From: DATFVJ01 sp035517695
GTDB lineage: Bacteria > Actinomycetota > Actinomycetes > Streptosporangiales > Streptosporangiaceae
Direction: 5' to 3'
DNA length: 64,000 bases
Assembly (NCBI GenBank): GCA_035517695.1
Contig: DATIYI010000041.1
Location: 1-64,000 of the forward strand
A model generated the notes under the pieces. That model was not told the DNA's origin, did no database searches, and was given only the letters and a program-made list of their open reading frames with translations. Within the stretch, counting starts at the first letter, position 1, and each line of letters opens with the position of its first letter. Made by a program: the position numbers and the translations under genes. Of this stretch, positions 34,762-48,367 are shown piece by piece.

Positions 34762-35238
34762 TCAGGTGGCCCGCTGGTAAGCGCGGAACGCTGTCGTGGC
34801 GACCAATCCCATCGCCACGACAGCCCAGGCGGGCAGGCCGAGCCTGATACTCACCACACCCCAATCGGGAGTGGCGAGCAGGGCCTGGCGGCTGGCCACC
34901 AGTGCCCGCTCTGCCGGGTTGTACCGAGCCACGTTTCCCACCAGCCCGGTGCGAGCCTGGCCGGTCCATCACACCTCGGTCCATGTCCTGGATGTAGGTG
35001 GCGCCGGCCCCGTGCCTTCGAACAGCGCGGTCGTCATCACCGCGCCGGGTGCGAGGAAGTCAAGGAAGCTGGCTCCGGTCGCGTCGAATCCTGGAATCGT
35101 GGCCACTGCCTTGAACAACTGCCGAACAGCAGTAGCCAGATAACCGGTTGCACCAGGTTGATCACCAGGTAGATCGGCGTCCGCCGCAGCGGGCGGGGCC
35201 GCGAGGAAGCCAAAATGTGTCACTGTTGCGGCGCTCAT
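34762..35238 (-). pseudogene. Broken ABC-2 type (DrrB-like) transporter permease
   Basis: The ATG at 35238 has GGAGA 7 bases upstream. The sense begins MSAATVTHFGFLAA and shifts frame to PIYLVINLVQPVIWLLLFG. It returns to QLFKAVATIPGFDATGASFL and DFLAPGAVMTTALFEGTG, then shifts again to ATYIQDMDRGVMDR. About 100 residues are missing before the normal C-terminus VARYNPAERALVASRQALLA, ending FRAYQRAT at 34762. At least two frameshifts and one internal deletion make it non-functional. The matching ATPase gene is not in the window. Confidence 0.75.
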
Positions 35239-35456
35239 GCCGCATTCTCCCCGATGTGGCCGCTGGTCTCGTCGCTGGTGGTGAAAACCCTCCGGTGTAA
35301 CGGAGATGGACGTCGTCAAGCGACGGGCGGGCGATCACGGCTGAGGCTAACCAATCTCGCCGTCGCCCGAGGGGCCGATCAAGCACGGAAAGAAATGGAC
35401 CGCGTGGGCGGAGGCGGCCCGCAGGCAGGCCTGAACCGGGCCGCTAGCGCTGGCAA

Positions 35457-36472
35457 CTACCACGGACCGCGGGCGCTGTTGGCGGTCCGCACGGCGCGGA
35501 CGTAGCCCGCGCGCTCGTAGGCCGTGTTGTCGGTGCCCGCAGGCAACGCGAGAATGCCGCGCACCTCGGTGACCGACATGAACCCCTTGCGCACCATCCA
35601 GTCGGACAGGCCCTCGAGCAGCACGGCCGCATGCTCGGGGCCGTGCCGCAGCAGCGCGGACGCGGTCATCACGACGTCCGCACCTGCCAGCAGGTACTTG
35701 ACCACATCGGCCGGTGCCTCGACGCCGGTGGTCGCCGCGAGGGAGGCATTCACCCAACCGCGCAGGATTGAGATCCAGGTGCGCGGCAGCCGGGCCTCGG
35801 CCGCGTTGGACAGGCCCACGGCAGGCACCACCGCGAGGCTTTCCGGGTCGATGTCGGGCTGCAGAAACCGGTTGAAGAGCACCAAGCCGTCCGCTCCAGC
35901 TTGATCCAGCCGTAGCGCCATCTCGCCCGGCGAACTGAAGTGCGGACTCAGCTTGACCGCCACCGGCACGGTCACCGAGTCCTTGACCTCCCGCAGGATG
36001 TCGAGGTGCCGCTGCTCAACCTCGCGCCCGGAAATGTGCGGGTCGCCTGGCACGTAATAGATATTCAGCTCGATCGCCGCCGCGCCCGCGTCCTGCATCG
36101 CTCGCGCGTATCCGGTCCAGCCGCCGCTCGTTACCCCGTTGAGGCTGCCGATCACCGGGACCTCCACCGCGGTCGCGGCGCGCTCAAGCAGGCTGATGTA
36201 GCGGCGCGGGCCAGCCTCCTCGGCTGCCTCCGCTGCGCCGGCTGGGAAGTAGGACAGCGCCTCGCCGAAGATCTCGGTTCCTGCGTCGGCGAGCCGCGCG
36301 TTCTCTGCCGCCTCCCGGCGCACCTGCTCCTCGAACAGGGAGTAGAGCACGACCGCGCCGACGCCGGCGTCGGCCAGTCGGCGGACGCCGTCGACCGTGT
36401 TCGACAGCGGGGACGCGGAGGCGACGAGCGGGTTGCGGAGCACCAGGCCCAGGTAGCGGGTCGATAGGTCCA

Positions 36473-36473
<1 letters not shown>
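35457..36473 (-). CDS. Dihydroorotate dehydrogenase-like (FMN TIM-barrel) protein
   Basis: 338 residues. LGLVLRNPLVASASPLSNTV and VPVIGSLNGVTSGGW are like class-1 dihydroorotate dehydrogenases. So are AIELNIYYVPGDPHISGREV and VTVPVAVKLSPHFSSPGEMA (a lysine in the FMN site). LAGADVVMTASALLRHGPEH replaces the usual phosphate-loop region. It lacks the standard pyrimidine-gene context and overlaps the nifJ stop by one base (TGATG). Close relatives next to nifJ are known in other bacteria and are thought not to be true PyrD. The real substrate is unknown. Confidence 0.85.
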
Positions 36474-40056
<3,583 letters not shown>

Positions 40057-40060
<4 letters not shown>

Positions 40061-41697
40061 CCGTCCTCCGGGACCATCTCGATCGAGTGCACAGGGCACT
40101 GCTCGAAACACGCACCGCAGCCGGTGCACAGGTCGTAGTCGAACCGGTAGCGATGCCCGATGCCCAGTTTGATCACCGCGTCCTCTGGGCACGCGCCGAG
40201 ACAGCCGTCACACTCGCAGCAGTTGCCGCACGACAAGCACCGGCGCGCTTCGTACGTCGCCTCCTTCTCGGACAGGCCGCCGCGCACCTCGCCGAAATCC
40301 GCGGTTCGTTGCTCAGGCGCGGCCTCAGGCTGCTGCCTGCGGGCGGCATCGCCGAAGTACCACAGGTTGAGGTCGTTAAAGCCGACAAGCTCGTGCTTGG
40401 GCATATCGGTCAGCACGCTGTCCCTTAGCCAAGCGTCGATGTTCCTTGCTGCCTTCTTGCCGTGTCCAACACCGACCGTCACTGTGCGCTCGGCCGGCAC
40501 CATGTCGCCTCCTGCGAACACGCCCGGGCATCCGGTCATCATGGAAGGCGACACCTGCACGGTGCCGTCGCGGGCGAACTCCACGCCGGGTACCTGGCGC
40601 AGGAAGGCGGTATCAGTCTCCTGGCCAAGCGCCAAAATTACGGTGTCCGCGGCGAGGGTCTCGAACTGCCCGGTTGGCCTGGGGAACCCGTTCTCATCCA
40701 GTTCCATGGCCTCGACGGTCAGTTCCGGGCCGTCGAAGGCGGTGATCGTGCGCAGCCAGTTGATGTGCACGCCCTCCCGTTCTGCCTCCTCGGCCTCCTC
40801 GGCATGGGCTGGCATCTGCGCACGGGTGCGGCGGTAGACGATGAGCGCGTCGTTCGCGCCCAGGCGGCGGGCCACCCGGGCCGCGTCCATCGCGGTGTTG
40901 CCGCCGCCGTAGACGGCAACGCGCCTGCCGATCACCGGCCGCTCACCAGAGGCGACGCTGCGCAGGAACGACACCGCGTCGACGATCCGTGCGGCGTCCT
41001 TGGCCGGGATGTCGACCCGCTTGGACAGATGCGCGCCCACCGCGACGAAGGCGGCGTCGAAGCCGCCCTCGCGCCGCTCGGCGTCCAGATCCTCCACCCG
41101 GTGGTCGGTGGTGATGCGGACGCCAAGCGCGAGAATGCGGTCAAGTTCGCCGTCGAGGACATCGCGTGGCATCCGGTACGCGGGGATGCCGTAGCGCATC
41201 ATCCCGCCGGGCCGCTCGCCTGCATCCCTGATTTCGACCTCATGGCCGAGCCTGGCCAGGTGGTAGGCGGCCGAAAGCCCGCTGGGCCCGGCGCCGATGA
41301 TAAGCACCCGCTTACCGGTGCGTGCCATTGGCGGGTTCAATGACCATCCCTGTTCAAGGGCGAGGTCACCGAGGAACCGCTCGACCGAGTGAATCGACAC
41401 GGCGCTGTCGAGGCTGGCGCGGTTGCAGGCACTTTCACACGGGTGGTAGCAGACCCGTCCGTGGATCGCCGGCATCGGATTGTCGGCGACAAGCTGCCGC
41501 CACGCCCGCTCATGACGGCCAACCTCGGCCTCCGCCAGCCAGGCCTGAATATTCTCCCCGGCCGGGCAGCCGGCGTTGCATGGGGGCAGGAGGTCGACGT
41601 AGACGGGCCGCTGCTCGCGGACCGGCCCGGCTCGGGAACGTCCGTGCAGCAGGTCAGGCAGCGGCGTGACGTCCCGTCGCTCTGGTGGGGCGGTCAT
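40057..41697 (-). CDS. GltD-like FAD/NAD(P) oxidoreductase with 4Fe-4S domains
   Basis: 546 residues from the ATG at 41697 (MTAPPERRD); the frame is open further upstream but that part is not family-like. N-terminal Fe-S helical domain: PPCNAGCPAGENIQAWL and VCYHPCESACNR. FAD site VLIIGAGPSGLSAAYHLARL and NAD(P) site VAVYGGGNTAMDAARVARRL. After these, FAGGDMV is the second FAD motif. The C-terminus carries cysteine-rich clusters CLSCGNCCECDGCLGACPED and CTGCGACFEQCPVHSIEM. It resembles the small subunit of glutamate synthase, but no large subunit is present. As first gene with nifJ it probably passes electrons between NAD(P)H and ferredoxin. Confidence 0.88.
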
Positions 41698-41940
41698 ACC
41701 TGTCAGGCTACGCCCCGGGACCGCGTCTGCCTGCCTTGCCAGATCACGCCAGGTTCGGCTCTGCGCGCCGAGTCTGACCACGGCACGTTTCCACGGGCTG
41801 CACGAGACCATCACAGGGGGGTTGAGGAAGCGTGCCGACCCTCCTGCGTCCGGTGGGCGTGCGTGGCGCACACGCAGAAGGCGGTGTGGACCGGCAGTTA
41901 CCGGACCTTCGAGCTAACCGTGCGCGCGGCCGGCAGGTCT

Positions 41941-42168
41941 TTAGAGCTTGACCAGCTTGGCGTACGGTGTCGTGAGGCGTTCCTGCCGTGAACCGAAATC
42001 AACGAGCACGGCGACGCCATCCTCGACGCCTATCACCAGGCCGAGGCCGTACTTGTCGTGCGTCACCTGGTCCTGCAGGGCGAACTGCTCGACCGGCCGG
42101 GCGTCGGCAGGAACGTTGAAGGGGCTCGTGGGGAGATAGCGCCGGGTCACGGCGCGGGTTCGTTTCAT
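41941..42168 (-). CDS. Small protein with a Tudor-like PcrA/UvrD C-terminal-type domain
   Basis: 75 residues. EQFALQDQVTHDKYGLGLVI and VAVLVDFGSRQERLTTPYAK form the DRVxHxxFGxGxV...V.FxxGxKxL-type small beta-barrel seen at the end of PcrA/UvrD helicases, where it contacts RNA polymerase. Here it stands alone, as it does in other actinobacteria. It could bind RNA polymerase or nucleic acid. There is no operon partner. Confidence 0.7.
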   Translation of the reverse strand: MKRTRAVTRRYLPTSPFNVPADARPVEQFALQDQVTHDKYGLGLVIGVEDGVAVLVDFGSRQERLTTPYAKLVKL

Positions 42169-42222
42169 TATCTCTAGTATGCGCCGGCCGGGCCGATCAC
42201 GAGCCCGTTCTGCGCTAAACGA

Positions 42223-42741
42223 TCAGGTGAGCAGCGGCCTGCCGTCAAATATGCCCAGGTCCTCGCGGTACAACTCGAGCCCAACACCGTTCGGATCGCG
42301 GAAGTACATACTGTCGAGAACGCCACGGTCCGGGCCGAGGTATTCGACGCCGGCACTCTCGAATCGCTTCTTCGCAGCGTCGAACTGCTCCGCCGACACC
42401 GAGATCGCGATGTGCTGTACGCCGCCGATCGTCTCGGTGAACGCTGGGTGGTCGTGACCGGGGAAGTCAAAGAAGCCGAGCAGGTTGCGGTTGCCGATGT
42501 CGAAGAAGAAGTGGCTCGAGCCAGCGTAGTCACGGTTCTCGACGAGTTCCACCAGCGGGAACCCGAGGAACTCCTGGTAGAAACGTATGGTCTCCTCGAC
42601 ATCACGGCAGATGAGGGCGATGTGATGCACACCCTCCACCGTGGTCTGCCTGCGCTGGCCATCCGCGCGCAGGTACCGTCGGCGCAGCTCGTCACGGCGC
42701 GCCCGGATGTCCGCTAGGTCCTGACCCTGTGGCTGTGGCAT
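42223..42741 (-). CDS. VOC family protein (glyoxalase/extradiol-dioxygenase fold)
   Basis: 172 residues from the ATG at 42741, supported by GGGAGG 5 bases upstream. After a 38-residue helical N-terminus, one VOC module starts at GVHHIALICRDVEETIRFYQ. Then VQHIAISVSAEQFDAAKKRF and YFRDPNGVGLELYREDLG follow. Histidines in VHHIA and VQHIA and the glutamate in GLELY are the expected metal ligands, so it may be an active metalloenzyme. The substrate is unknown. It is not linked to other genes by spacing. Confidence 0.85.
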   Translation of the reverse strand: MPQPQGQDLADIRARRDELRRRYLRADGQRRQTTVEGVHHIALICRDVEETIRFYQEFLGFPLVELVENRDYAGSSHFFFDIGNRNLLGFFDFPGHDHPAFTETIGGVQHIAISVSAEQFDAAKKRFESAGVEYLGPDRGVLDSMYFRDPNGVGLELYREDLGIFDGRPLLT

Positions 42742-42913
42742 GTGAACCTCCCGGCGTTTCAGCGGGCCAGGGTCTACGCGGGCCGGTAATCCCCTGACGT
42801 GGGACCATATTGGGACCTTACCCCCACACCAAAGCCAAGCCCAGGCAAGTCGAGACACCGTGCTGCTGGTCCCGCGTCCTGACTCGTCCCGGGGTGCCGG
42901 GCCGGGCCGGCCC

Positions 42914-42981
42914 GCGCTGGCGGGCTGGTCGCGCTGGCGGGCTGGTCGCGCTGCCGGGCTGGTCGCGCTGCCCGGCCGGTC
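42914..42981. repeat. 17-bp tandem array x 4
   Basis: GCGCTGGCGGGCTGGTC is present at 42914 and 42931 exactly, at 42948 with one change, and at 42965 diverged. It lies between the VOC gene and the stop of the NTPase gene. Confidence 0.88.
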
Positions 42982-42986
42982 TCCGG

Positions 42987-43652
42987 TTAGCTCTCGTCCA
43001 TGAAGCACTTGATGCTTTTGTAGATGTTCTCCCCGAGCTGGTCGGCCCCCCCGTCGTTTACCACGTGCAGATCAGCCAGGACGATCGGTGGCGCCTTGTC
43101 TAGATTTGTAAGCTCGAACCAATCTCGCTCATCCACTTCTTGTGCAGTGAGTGGCCTGACCGCGCGGTCGCGAAGGCGTCTTTTCCTCAGCCATCGGGGC
43201 GCGTGGACCGCCAGCGTCACCACATCCCAGCCCGGCTCAGCGCGCAGCCGCGCCAGCTCGGCCGTGCTATACAGCCCATCAATCACGACCTTTTCGCCGC
43301 TATCAAGGTGGTCGCGAATGGGGCGAATACTCCGCCTTGCAATCGCGTCCATTCCCTCCGCCGCTCGCAGCTCCTCGCGAACCGCGCGCTCGTTGGCCGG
43401 CTGGAGCGGAAGGCCCCGGCGCTGAACCTCACCGACGACGATGCCGCCGAAGTAAACGGCGCAGTAGCCGTACCTGTCGACGAGCAATCTTGCCGCCTCG
43501 GACTTGCCCGCGCCTGCCAGGCCGACGACGGCAAGGATCGCAGGCACCCCGGCCGGGCTTGGGTCGCTGCGGCTGGCGTTCGGTCCGCTCAGGCCAGCGG
43601 GAGCTTTCGGACGCGAAGAGTCGCCGCGGGGTGGGGTCAGGGAGGCGGGCAC
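42987..43652 (-). CDS. P-loop nucleotide kinase-like protein
   Basis: 221 residues. Walker A is AVVGLAGAGKSEAARLLVDR (near residues 40-59). VVIDGLYSTAEL acts as a Walker-B-like strand and RKRRLRDRAVRPLT resembles the lid region of dephospho-CoA kinase or nucleoside monophosphate kinases. The ends do not match any single kinase family. The first 35 residues are proline-rich and may be an untranslated leader; GTG at 43652 has GAAGG about 13 bases upstream and an internal GTG at 43547 is possible. The substrate is unknown. Confidence 0.65.
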   Translation of the reverse strand: MPASLTPPRGDSSRPKAPAGLSGPNASRSDPSPAGVPAILAVVGLAGAGKSEAARLLVDRYGYCAVYFGGIVVGEVQRRGLPLQPANERAVREELRAAEGMDAIARRSIRPIRDHLDSGEKVVIDGLYSTAELARLRAEPGWDVVTLAVHAPRWLRKRRLRDRAVRPLTAQEVDERDWFELTNLDKAPPIVLADLHVVNDGGADQLGENIYKSIKCFMDES

Positions 43653-43706
43653 TAGATGATCGCACCTTCTTCGACAGTTTGCGTAAGGTCACCGGAGCCC
43701 CCCGAG

Positions 43707-43789
43707 CGGCTGACCGGAACGGCTGACCGGAACGGCTGACCGGAACGGCCGAACGGCTGACCGAACGGCTGACCGAACGGCTGACCGAA
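43707..43789. repeat. 12-13-bp tandem array x 6-7
   Basis: CGGCTGACCGGAA (13 bp) is repeated three times, then a partial copy, then CGGCTGACCGAA (12 bp) three times. It lies in the 329-base gap between glgM and the NTPase gene, which holds no gene. Confidence 0.85.
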
Positions 43790-43981
43790 CGGCTTCGGAG
43801 TCTATTGGATAGTGGCTGGATGGCGGCGCGAATGGCGTGCTGACGTAACGAGCACGGCAGCGCGCGGCGGCCTCTCGTCCAGGCTCGCGATAGCTCTCGT
43901 TCGTGCATCGCGGCGGAGCGTCTCGTTCCAGGGCCGCGACACCTCGCGCCGCCGTTTGGGCAAACGTTGTTGGGTAAAGGT

Positions 43982-45139
43982 TCAGCGCGTCAATTCCGCG
44001 TACAGCTCTTCGGTTTGCGCGGCGATGGTCGTCCAGCGAAACTCGGCGACGGCCCGCTTTCTTCCCTGCTGGCCCATTGTGGCCGCGAGGACTGGGTCGC
44101 GGACGAGTGTGTTCAGCGCACCGGCGAGCGCGGCTGGGTCGCCTGGCGGCACGAGAAGACCGGTCTCGCCGTCGATGACGACCTCGGGGATGCCGCCCAC
44201 GCGCGACGCGGCGACGGCGGTGCTGCACGCCATCGCCTCGAGATTCACGATGCCGAGCGGCTCGTAGAGCGATGGGCAGGCGAAGACGGTGGCATGCGTC
44301 ATTAGCTGGATGACCTCGCGGTTCGGGATCCTGGACAGCCAGATCACGCCGGACCGCGTCGCCTGCAGCCGGGTGGCGAGTTCTGCCACCTCGGCGGCGA
44401 GCTCGTCGGTGTCGGGATGGCCGGCGCAAAGCACTAGCTGCGCGGCCTGGTCGAGGTGCGCGGCCGCCCTGAGCAGTACCGGCAGCCCTTTCTGGCGGGT
44501 GATCCGGCCGACGTAGACCACCAGGGGCCTTCGCGGGTCGACGCCGTAGCGTTCGAGCACATCGGTGCCCGGGTCGGGCGCGTACTCGTTTGTGTCGATC
44601 CCGTTGCGGATGACCTTGACCCGCTCGGCGGCCACGGTCGGGTAGGCGCCGAGCACGTCGGCCCGCATGCCGTCCGATACGGCGATGACCGCGGCCGCCG
44701 ATTCGACGGCCACGCGTTCGCACCAGGACGACAGCGCGTAGCCGCCGCCGAGCTGCTCGGCCTTCCACGGCCGCAGCGGCTCGAGCGAATGCACCGTGAC
44801 GACGTGCGGCATGCCATACAGGAGGGTCGCGAGGTGGCCCGCCAGGTTCGCGTACCAGGTGTGGGAATGGACGATATCGGCGCCCGCGACCGCTGCGGTC
44901 ATCGACAGGTCGGTCGAGATCGTCCGCAGCGCCTGGTTAGCGCCGGCAAGGCGGTCCCATGGCTGGTGCGCGACGGCGCCTGGCCGGTCCGCGCCCTGGC
45001 AGTGCACGGTCAGGTCGACAAGGCGGCCAAGCTCGCGGGCGAGGTACTCGACGTGCACCCCTGCGCCGCCGTAAACCTCCGGCGGGTACTCGCGGGTCAG
45101 CAGCGCCACCCGCAGCCTTCGCTGCGTGTCGTCGGTCAC
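43982..45139 (-). CDS. glgA: Glycogen synthase / maltose-1-phosphate synthase GlgA (GlgM type)
   Basis: 385 residues, GT-B fold, GT4-like. RVALLTREYPPEVYGGAGVH is the actinobacterial type start; HSHTWYANLAGHLA, VYVGRITRQKGLPVLLRAA and YEPLGIVNLEAMACSTAVAA with the E-x7-E donor-sugar site follow. In mycobacteria this enzyme (Rv1212c) makes maltose-1-phosphate from ADP-glucose for the GlgE pathway and was earlier called glycogen synthase. GTG start at 45139, overlapping glgC by GTGA. Last gene of pgm-glgC-glgA. Confidence 0.92.
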   Translation of the reverse strand: MTDDTQRRLRVALLTREYPPEVYGGAGVHVEYLARELGRLVDLTVHCQGADRPGAVAHQPWDRLAGANQALRTISTDLSMTAAVAGADIVHSHTWYANLAGHLATLLYGMPHVVTVHSLEPLRPWKAEQLGGGYALSSWCERVAVESAAAVIAVSDGMRADVLGAYPTVAAERVKVIRNGIDTNEYAPDPGTDVLERYGVDPRRPLVVYVGRITRQKGLPVLLRAAAHLDQAAQLVLCAGHPDTDELAAEVAELATRLQATRSGVIWLSRIPNREVIQLMTHATVFACPSLYEPLGIVNLEAMACSTAVAASRVGGIPEVVIDGETGLLVPPGDPAALAGALNTLVRDPVLAATMGQQGRKRAVAEFRWTTIAAQTEELYAELTR

Positions 45140-46374
45140 GTCGTCACCACCTGGCTCTTGCCGATGACGGTGATCCCGCCGTCAGAGACGGCGAAGCCGC
45201 GCGCCAGGTCGTTTTTCTTGTCGACGCCGACCTCCGCGCCCTCGGGGACCGTGACGTTCTTGTCGATGATGGCGTTCCTAACCACCGCGTGGCGGCCGAT
45301 GACGGAGTTATTCAGGATGATGGACCGTTCCACCGTCGCCCAGCTGTTGACCCGCACACCAGGCGAAAGCACCGAATTGCGCACGAGGCCGCCGGAGACG
45401 ATGACACCGTTGCTGACCAGGCTGTCGATCGCGTGCCCGACCCTATCACCGGACGCGTGCACGAATTTCGCCGGCGGCTGGGACGGCACCTCGGTGTAGA
45501 TGGGCCAGCGGTCGTTGTAGAGATCGAACGCAGGCAGCGGCGCGCACAGGTCCATGTGCGCGTCGAAATAGGCGTCGAGAGTTCCGACGTCTCGCCAGTA
45601 GCCTGCGTCGCTGTCGCTCGCTCCTGGCACCCGGTTCGTCATGAAGTCGTAGACCTGGGCGAGCCGCTCGTTGACCAGCAGGGGCATGATGTCCCCACCC
45701 ATGTCGTGCCTGCTCGTCGGGTTGGCCGCATCCTTCCGCAGCGCATCGACGAGCACGTCCGTGGAGAACACATAGTTGCCCATCGACGCGAAGGTCTCCT
45801 CGGGCGAGCCCGGCAGCGGTGGCGGATCGGGTGGCTTCTCCAGGAACGCATCGACCGTGCGCCCGTCCGGGCCTGCTTGGACCACGCCGAACGCCGTGGC
45901 CGCGCCCCGTGGCACGCGGATGGCCGCGACCGTGGCCCCGGCGCCGTATTCGACATGCTGGCGGATCATCTGTCTGGGATCCATCCGGAAGACGTGGTCG
46001 GCGCCGACCACCACCACCAGGTCGGGCCGCTCATCGTAGACGAGGTTCAGCGACTGGTAGATAGCGTCCGCCGAGCCTGTGTACCAGTGCGGGCCGAGCC
46101 GCTGTTGCGCGGGCACCGGCGTCACATAGTTCCCTAGCAGGGTGCTCATCCGCCAGGTGGTGGTGATATGCCGGTCGAGGCTGTGGCTCTTGTACTGGGT
46201 GAGCACGCAGATGCGCAGGCAGCCGGCGTTGACCAGATTGGAAAGGGCGAAGTCGACCAGCCGGTACAGGCCGCCGAACGGGACGGCGGGTTTGGCCCTG
46301 TCCGCGGTGAGCGGCGCAAGCCTCGTGCCCGCGCCGCCCGCCAGCACGACTCCTAGCACTCGCGGTGGCGGCAT
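45136..46374 (-). CDS. glgC: Glucose-1-phosphate adenylyltransferase GlgC
   Basis: 412 residues. It makes ADP-glucose from glucose-1-phosphate and ATP, the committed step of glycogen synthesis. GGAGTRLAPLTADRAKPAVP is the nucleotide-binding and activator region; VVVGADHVFRMDPRQMIRQH, YWRDVGTLDAYFDAHMDLCA and the C-terminal left-handed beta-helix follow. All are in the usual order and length. It starts 1 base after the pgm stop and overlaps glgA, so the three genes form one operon. Confidence 0.95.
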   Translation of the reverse strand: MPPPRVLGVVLAGGAGTRLAPLTADRAKPAVPFGGLYRLVDFALSNLVNAGCLRICVLTQYKSHSLDRHITTTWRMSTLLGNYVTPVPAQQRLGPHWYTGSADAIYQSLNLVYDERPDLVVVVGADHVFRMDPRQMIRQHVEYGAGATVAAIRVPRGAATAFGVVQAGPDGRTVDAFLEKPPDPPPLPGSPEETFASMGNYVFSTDVLVDALRKDAANPTSRHDMGGDIMPLLVNERLAQVYDFMTNRVPGASDSDAGYWRDVGTLDAYFDAHMDLCAPLPAFDLYNDRWPIYTEVPSQPPAKFVHASGDRVGHAIDSLVSNGVIVSGGLVRNSVLSPGVRVNSWATVERSIILNNSVIGRHAVVRNAIIDKNVTVPEGAEVGVDKKNDLARGFAVSDGGITVIGKSQVVTT

Positions 46375-46375
46375 C

Positions 46376-48016
46376 TCACGCCTCCTTCAGCACGGTGTCG
46401 AGGATCTGCTGCGCCTCGTCCTGGATGCGGGCGAGCTGGTCCGCGCCGCTGAACGACTCCGTGTACAGCTTGTACACGTCCTCGGTTCCCGATGGCCGCG
46501 CCGCAAACCAGCCGGACGCCGTGACGACCTTCAGGCCGCCAAGCGGCTCGCCGTTTCCTGGCGCGGTGGTGAGCCGGGCGACGACGGGCTCGCCCGCCAG
46601 TTCCTGAACGTTGACTTGGTCAGGGGACAGCCGCGCGAGGACAGCCTTCTGCGCGCGGCTGGCGGGGGCGTCGATGCGGGCGTAGGCGGGATCGCCAAGC
46701 TTGGCGGTGAGCTCGCGGTAGCGCTCGCTGGGCGTGCTACCGGTGACCGCGGTGATCTCGGCGCCGAGCAACGCCAGGATGATGCCGTCCTTGTCGGTGG
46801 TCCAGACCCCGCCATCGCGGCGGAGGAACGAGGCGCCAGCGCTCTCCTCGCCACCGAAGGCGATGGTGCCGTCGAGCAGTCCAGGCACGAACCACTTGAA
46901 CCCGACCGGCACCTCGGTCAGCTCGCGGCCGACTGCCGCGGCTACCCGGTCGATGATGGCGGAGCTGACCATCGTCTTGCCAACGGCGGCTTCCGCGGGC
47001 CAGCGCTCTCGGTGCCGGTACAGGTAGTCGATCGCGACGGCAAGGTAATGGTTCGGGTTGAGCAGGCCCGCGTCCGGCGTCACGATTCCGTGCCTGTCGG
47101 AGTCGGTGTCGTTGCCTGTCGCGATGTCGAACTCGTTCCTGCGGGTGATCACGGAAGCCATCGCGTGTGGCGACGAGCAGTCCATCCGGATCCGGCCGTC
47201 CCAGTCAAGGGTCATGAACCGGAAGGTGGGGTCAATGACTGGGTTGACGACGGTCAGGTCGAGCCCGAACCGGTCGGCGATCTCCGCCCAGTAGGCGACG
47301 CTGGCCCCGCCGAGCGGATCGGCGCCGATTCGCAGCCGCGCCGAGCGCACCGCGTCCAGGTCCACTACCTCGGGCAACTGCGACACATACTGGTCGAGGA
47401 AGTCGAAGAAGCCCGCCGCGTCCCTGGCCCGCGCATAACCGATCCTACGGACTTCCCGCAGCTCACCGCGGAGCAGTTCATTTGCCCGGTCCTGTATCGC
47501 GGACGTGATCTGCGATCCGGCCGGGCCGCCGTCGGGCGGGTTGTACTTGAAGCCGCCGTCCTCGGGAGGATTGTGCGACGGCGTGACCACGACGCCGTCG
47601 GCGAGCCCGTTGGTCCGGCCGGCGTTGTGGGCGAGAATGGCGCGCGATACCGCGGGCGTCGGGGTGTAGCCATCTGTGCGATCGAGGAGCACGTGCACGT
47701 TGTTGGCGGCGAGCACCTCGATCGCGGTCACGGATGCGGGCTCAGAAAGCGCGTGCGTGTCGCGGCCCAGATATAGTGGACCGTCGATGCCCGCCCGGCC
47801 CCGATGCTCGCAGATCGCCTGGGTTATGGCGGCGATGTGGTCGTCGTTGAAGCTGAGCCGCAGCGCCGACCCCCGGTGGCCCGATGTGCCGAACGCCACG
47901 CATTGCTCGGGTACGGACGGGTCGGGATGTTCGGCGTAGTAGGCGGTGATCAGCCTGGCGACATCGACTAGGTCGGATTGCTGGGCCGGTTGGCCCGCCC
48001 GCTCGTGCACTCGCAC
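46376..48016 (-). CDS. pgm: Phosphoglucomutase (alpha-D-glucose specific)
   Basis: 546 residues. It interconverts glucose-1- and glucose-6-phosphate, feeding GlgC. The active-site serine is in TPSHNPPEDGGFKYNPPDGG; the metal loop is TGNDTDSDRHG; the sugar-binding loop GGEESAGASFLRRDG and C-terminal phosphate-binding RPSGTEDVYKLY are present. The start MRVHERAGQPAQQSDLVDVA is typical of the family. First gene of the glycogen operon; the 350 bases upstream (48017-48367) hold no supported gene and should contain its promoter. Confidence 0.95.
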   Translation of the reverse strand: MRVHERAGQPAQQSDLVDVARLITAYYAEHPDPSVPEQCVAFGTSGHRGSALRLSFNDDHIAAITQAICEHRGRAGIDGPLYLGRDTHALSEPASVTAIEVLAANNVHVLLDRTDGYTPTPAVSRAILAHNAGRTNGLADGVVVTPSHNPPEDGGFKYNPPDGGPAGSQITSAIQDRANELLRGELREVRRIGYARARDAAGFFDFLDQYVSQLPEVVDLDAVRSARLRIGADPLGGASVAYWAEIADRFGLDLTVVNPVIDPTFRFMTLDWDGRIRMDCSSPHAMASVITRRNEFDIATGNDTDSDRHGIVTPDAGLLNPNHYLAVAIDYLYRHRERWPAEAAVGKTMVSSAIIDRVAAAVGRELTEVPVGFKWFVPGLLDGTIAFGGEESAGASFLRRDGGVWTTDKDGIILALLGAEITAVTGSTPSERYRELTAKLGDPAYARIDAPASRAQKAVLARLSPDQVNVQELAGEPVVARLTTAPGNGEPLGGLKVVTASGWFAARPSGTEDVYKLYTESFSGADQLARIQDEAQQILDTVLKEA

Positions 48017-48367
48017 CGGCAGCTCCTTCTTGGGCAGATCCGTGCAGAACCGTGGCCGGCACCGCGGGCAGGCTCGCCGCGGGGTCGCCAGTTAGCCTGC
48101 CCGTTGGTACCGCCTATAAGTGTTACCTCAGTGTTACCGCAATTGGCCATGTCCGCCATGGTTTGCGCGGCTGGTCACGTTGCTGGCGGGTTGGACCGGC
48201 GCCGGTTGCGTCAAATGAGACAGCCGCGCCGTCTCTGGTGCGCCCGCGTCGCCGCCGGGCTGCTGCTTTCCTGAACATGCGGGTCACGGCGGAATCCGGT
48301 GGCTTCGCGGGCGCCGGGCGGTGCCGCCGGCTGGAGGCGGCCCGGTAGCCGGGAGGGAGTGTGGCTG
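48017..48367. other. Intergenic region between divergent pgm and a membrane-protein gene
   Basis: 351 bases, no gene seen. A run CCTATAAGTGTTACCTCAGTG at about 48113-48133 is locally AT-richer, with the tandem words GTGTTACCTCA and GTGTTACCGCA, and may include promoter elements for either side. Confidence 0.35.

Noticed and set aside
34256..34984. Minus-strand frame of about 240 codons
   Set aside because: It mixes the correct C-terminal sense of the ABC-2 permease relic (in another frame) with random arginine/proline-rich sequence. It is not a gene by itself.
42741..43008. N-terminal extension of the VOC gene
   Set aside because: It includes the 17-bp tandem array and lacks protein-like sequence. 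A strong ribosome binding site supports the ATG at 42741.
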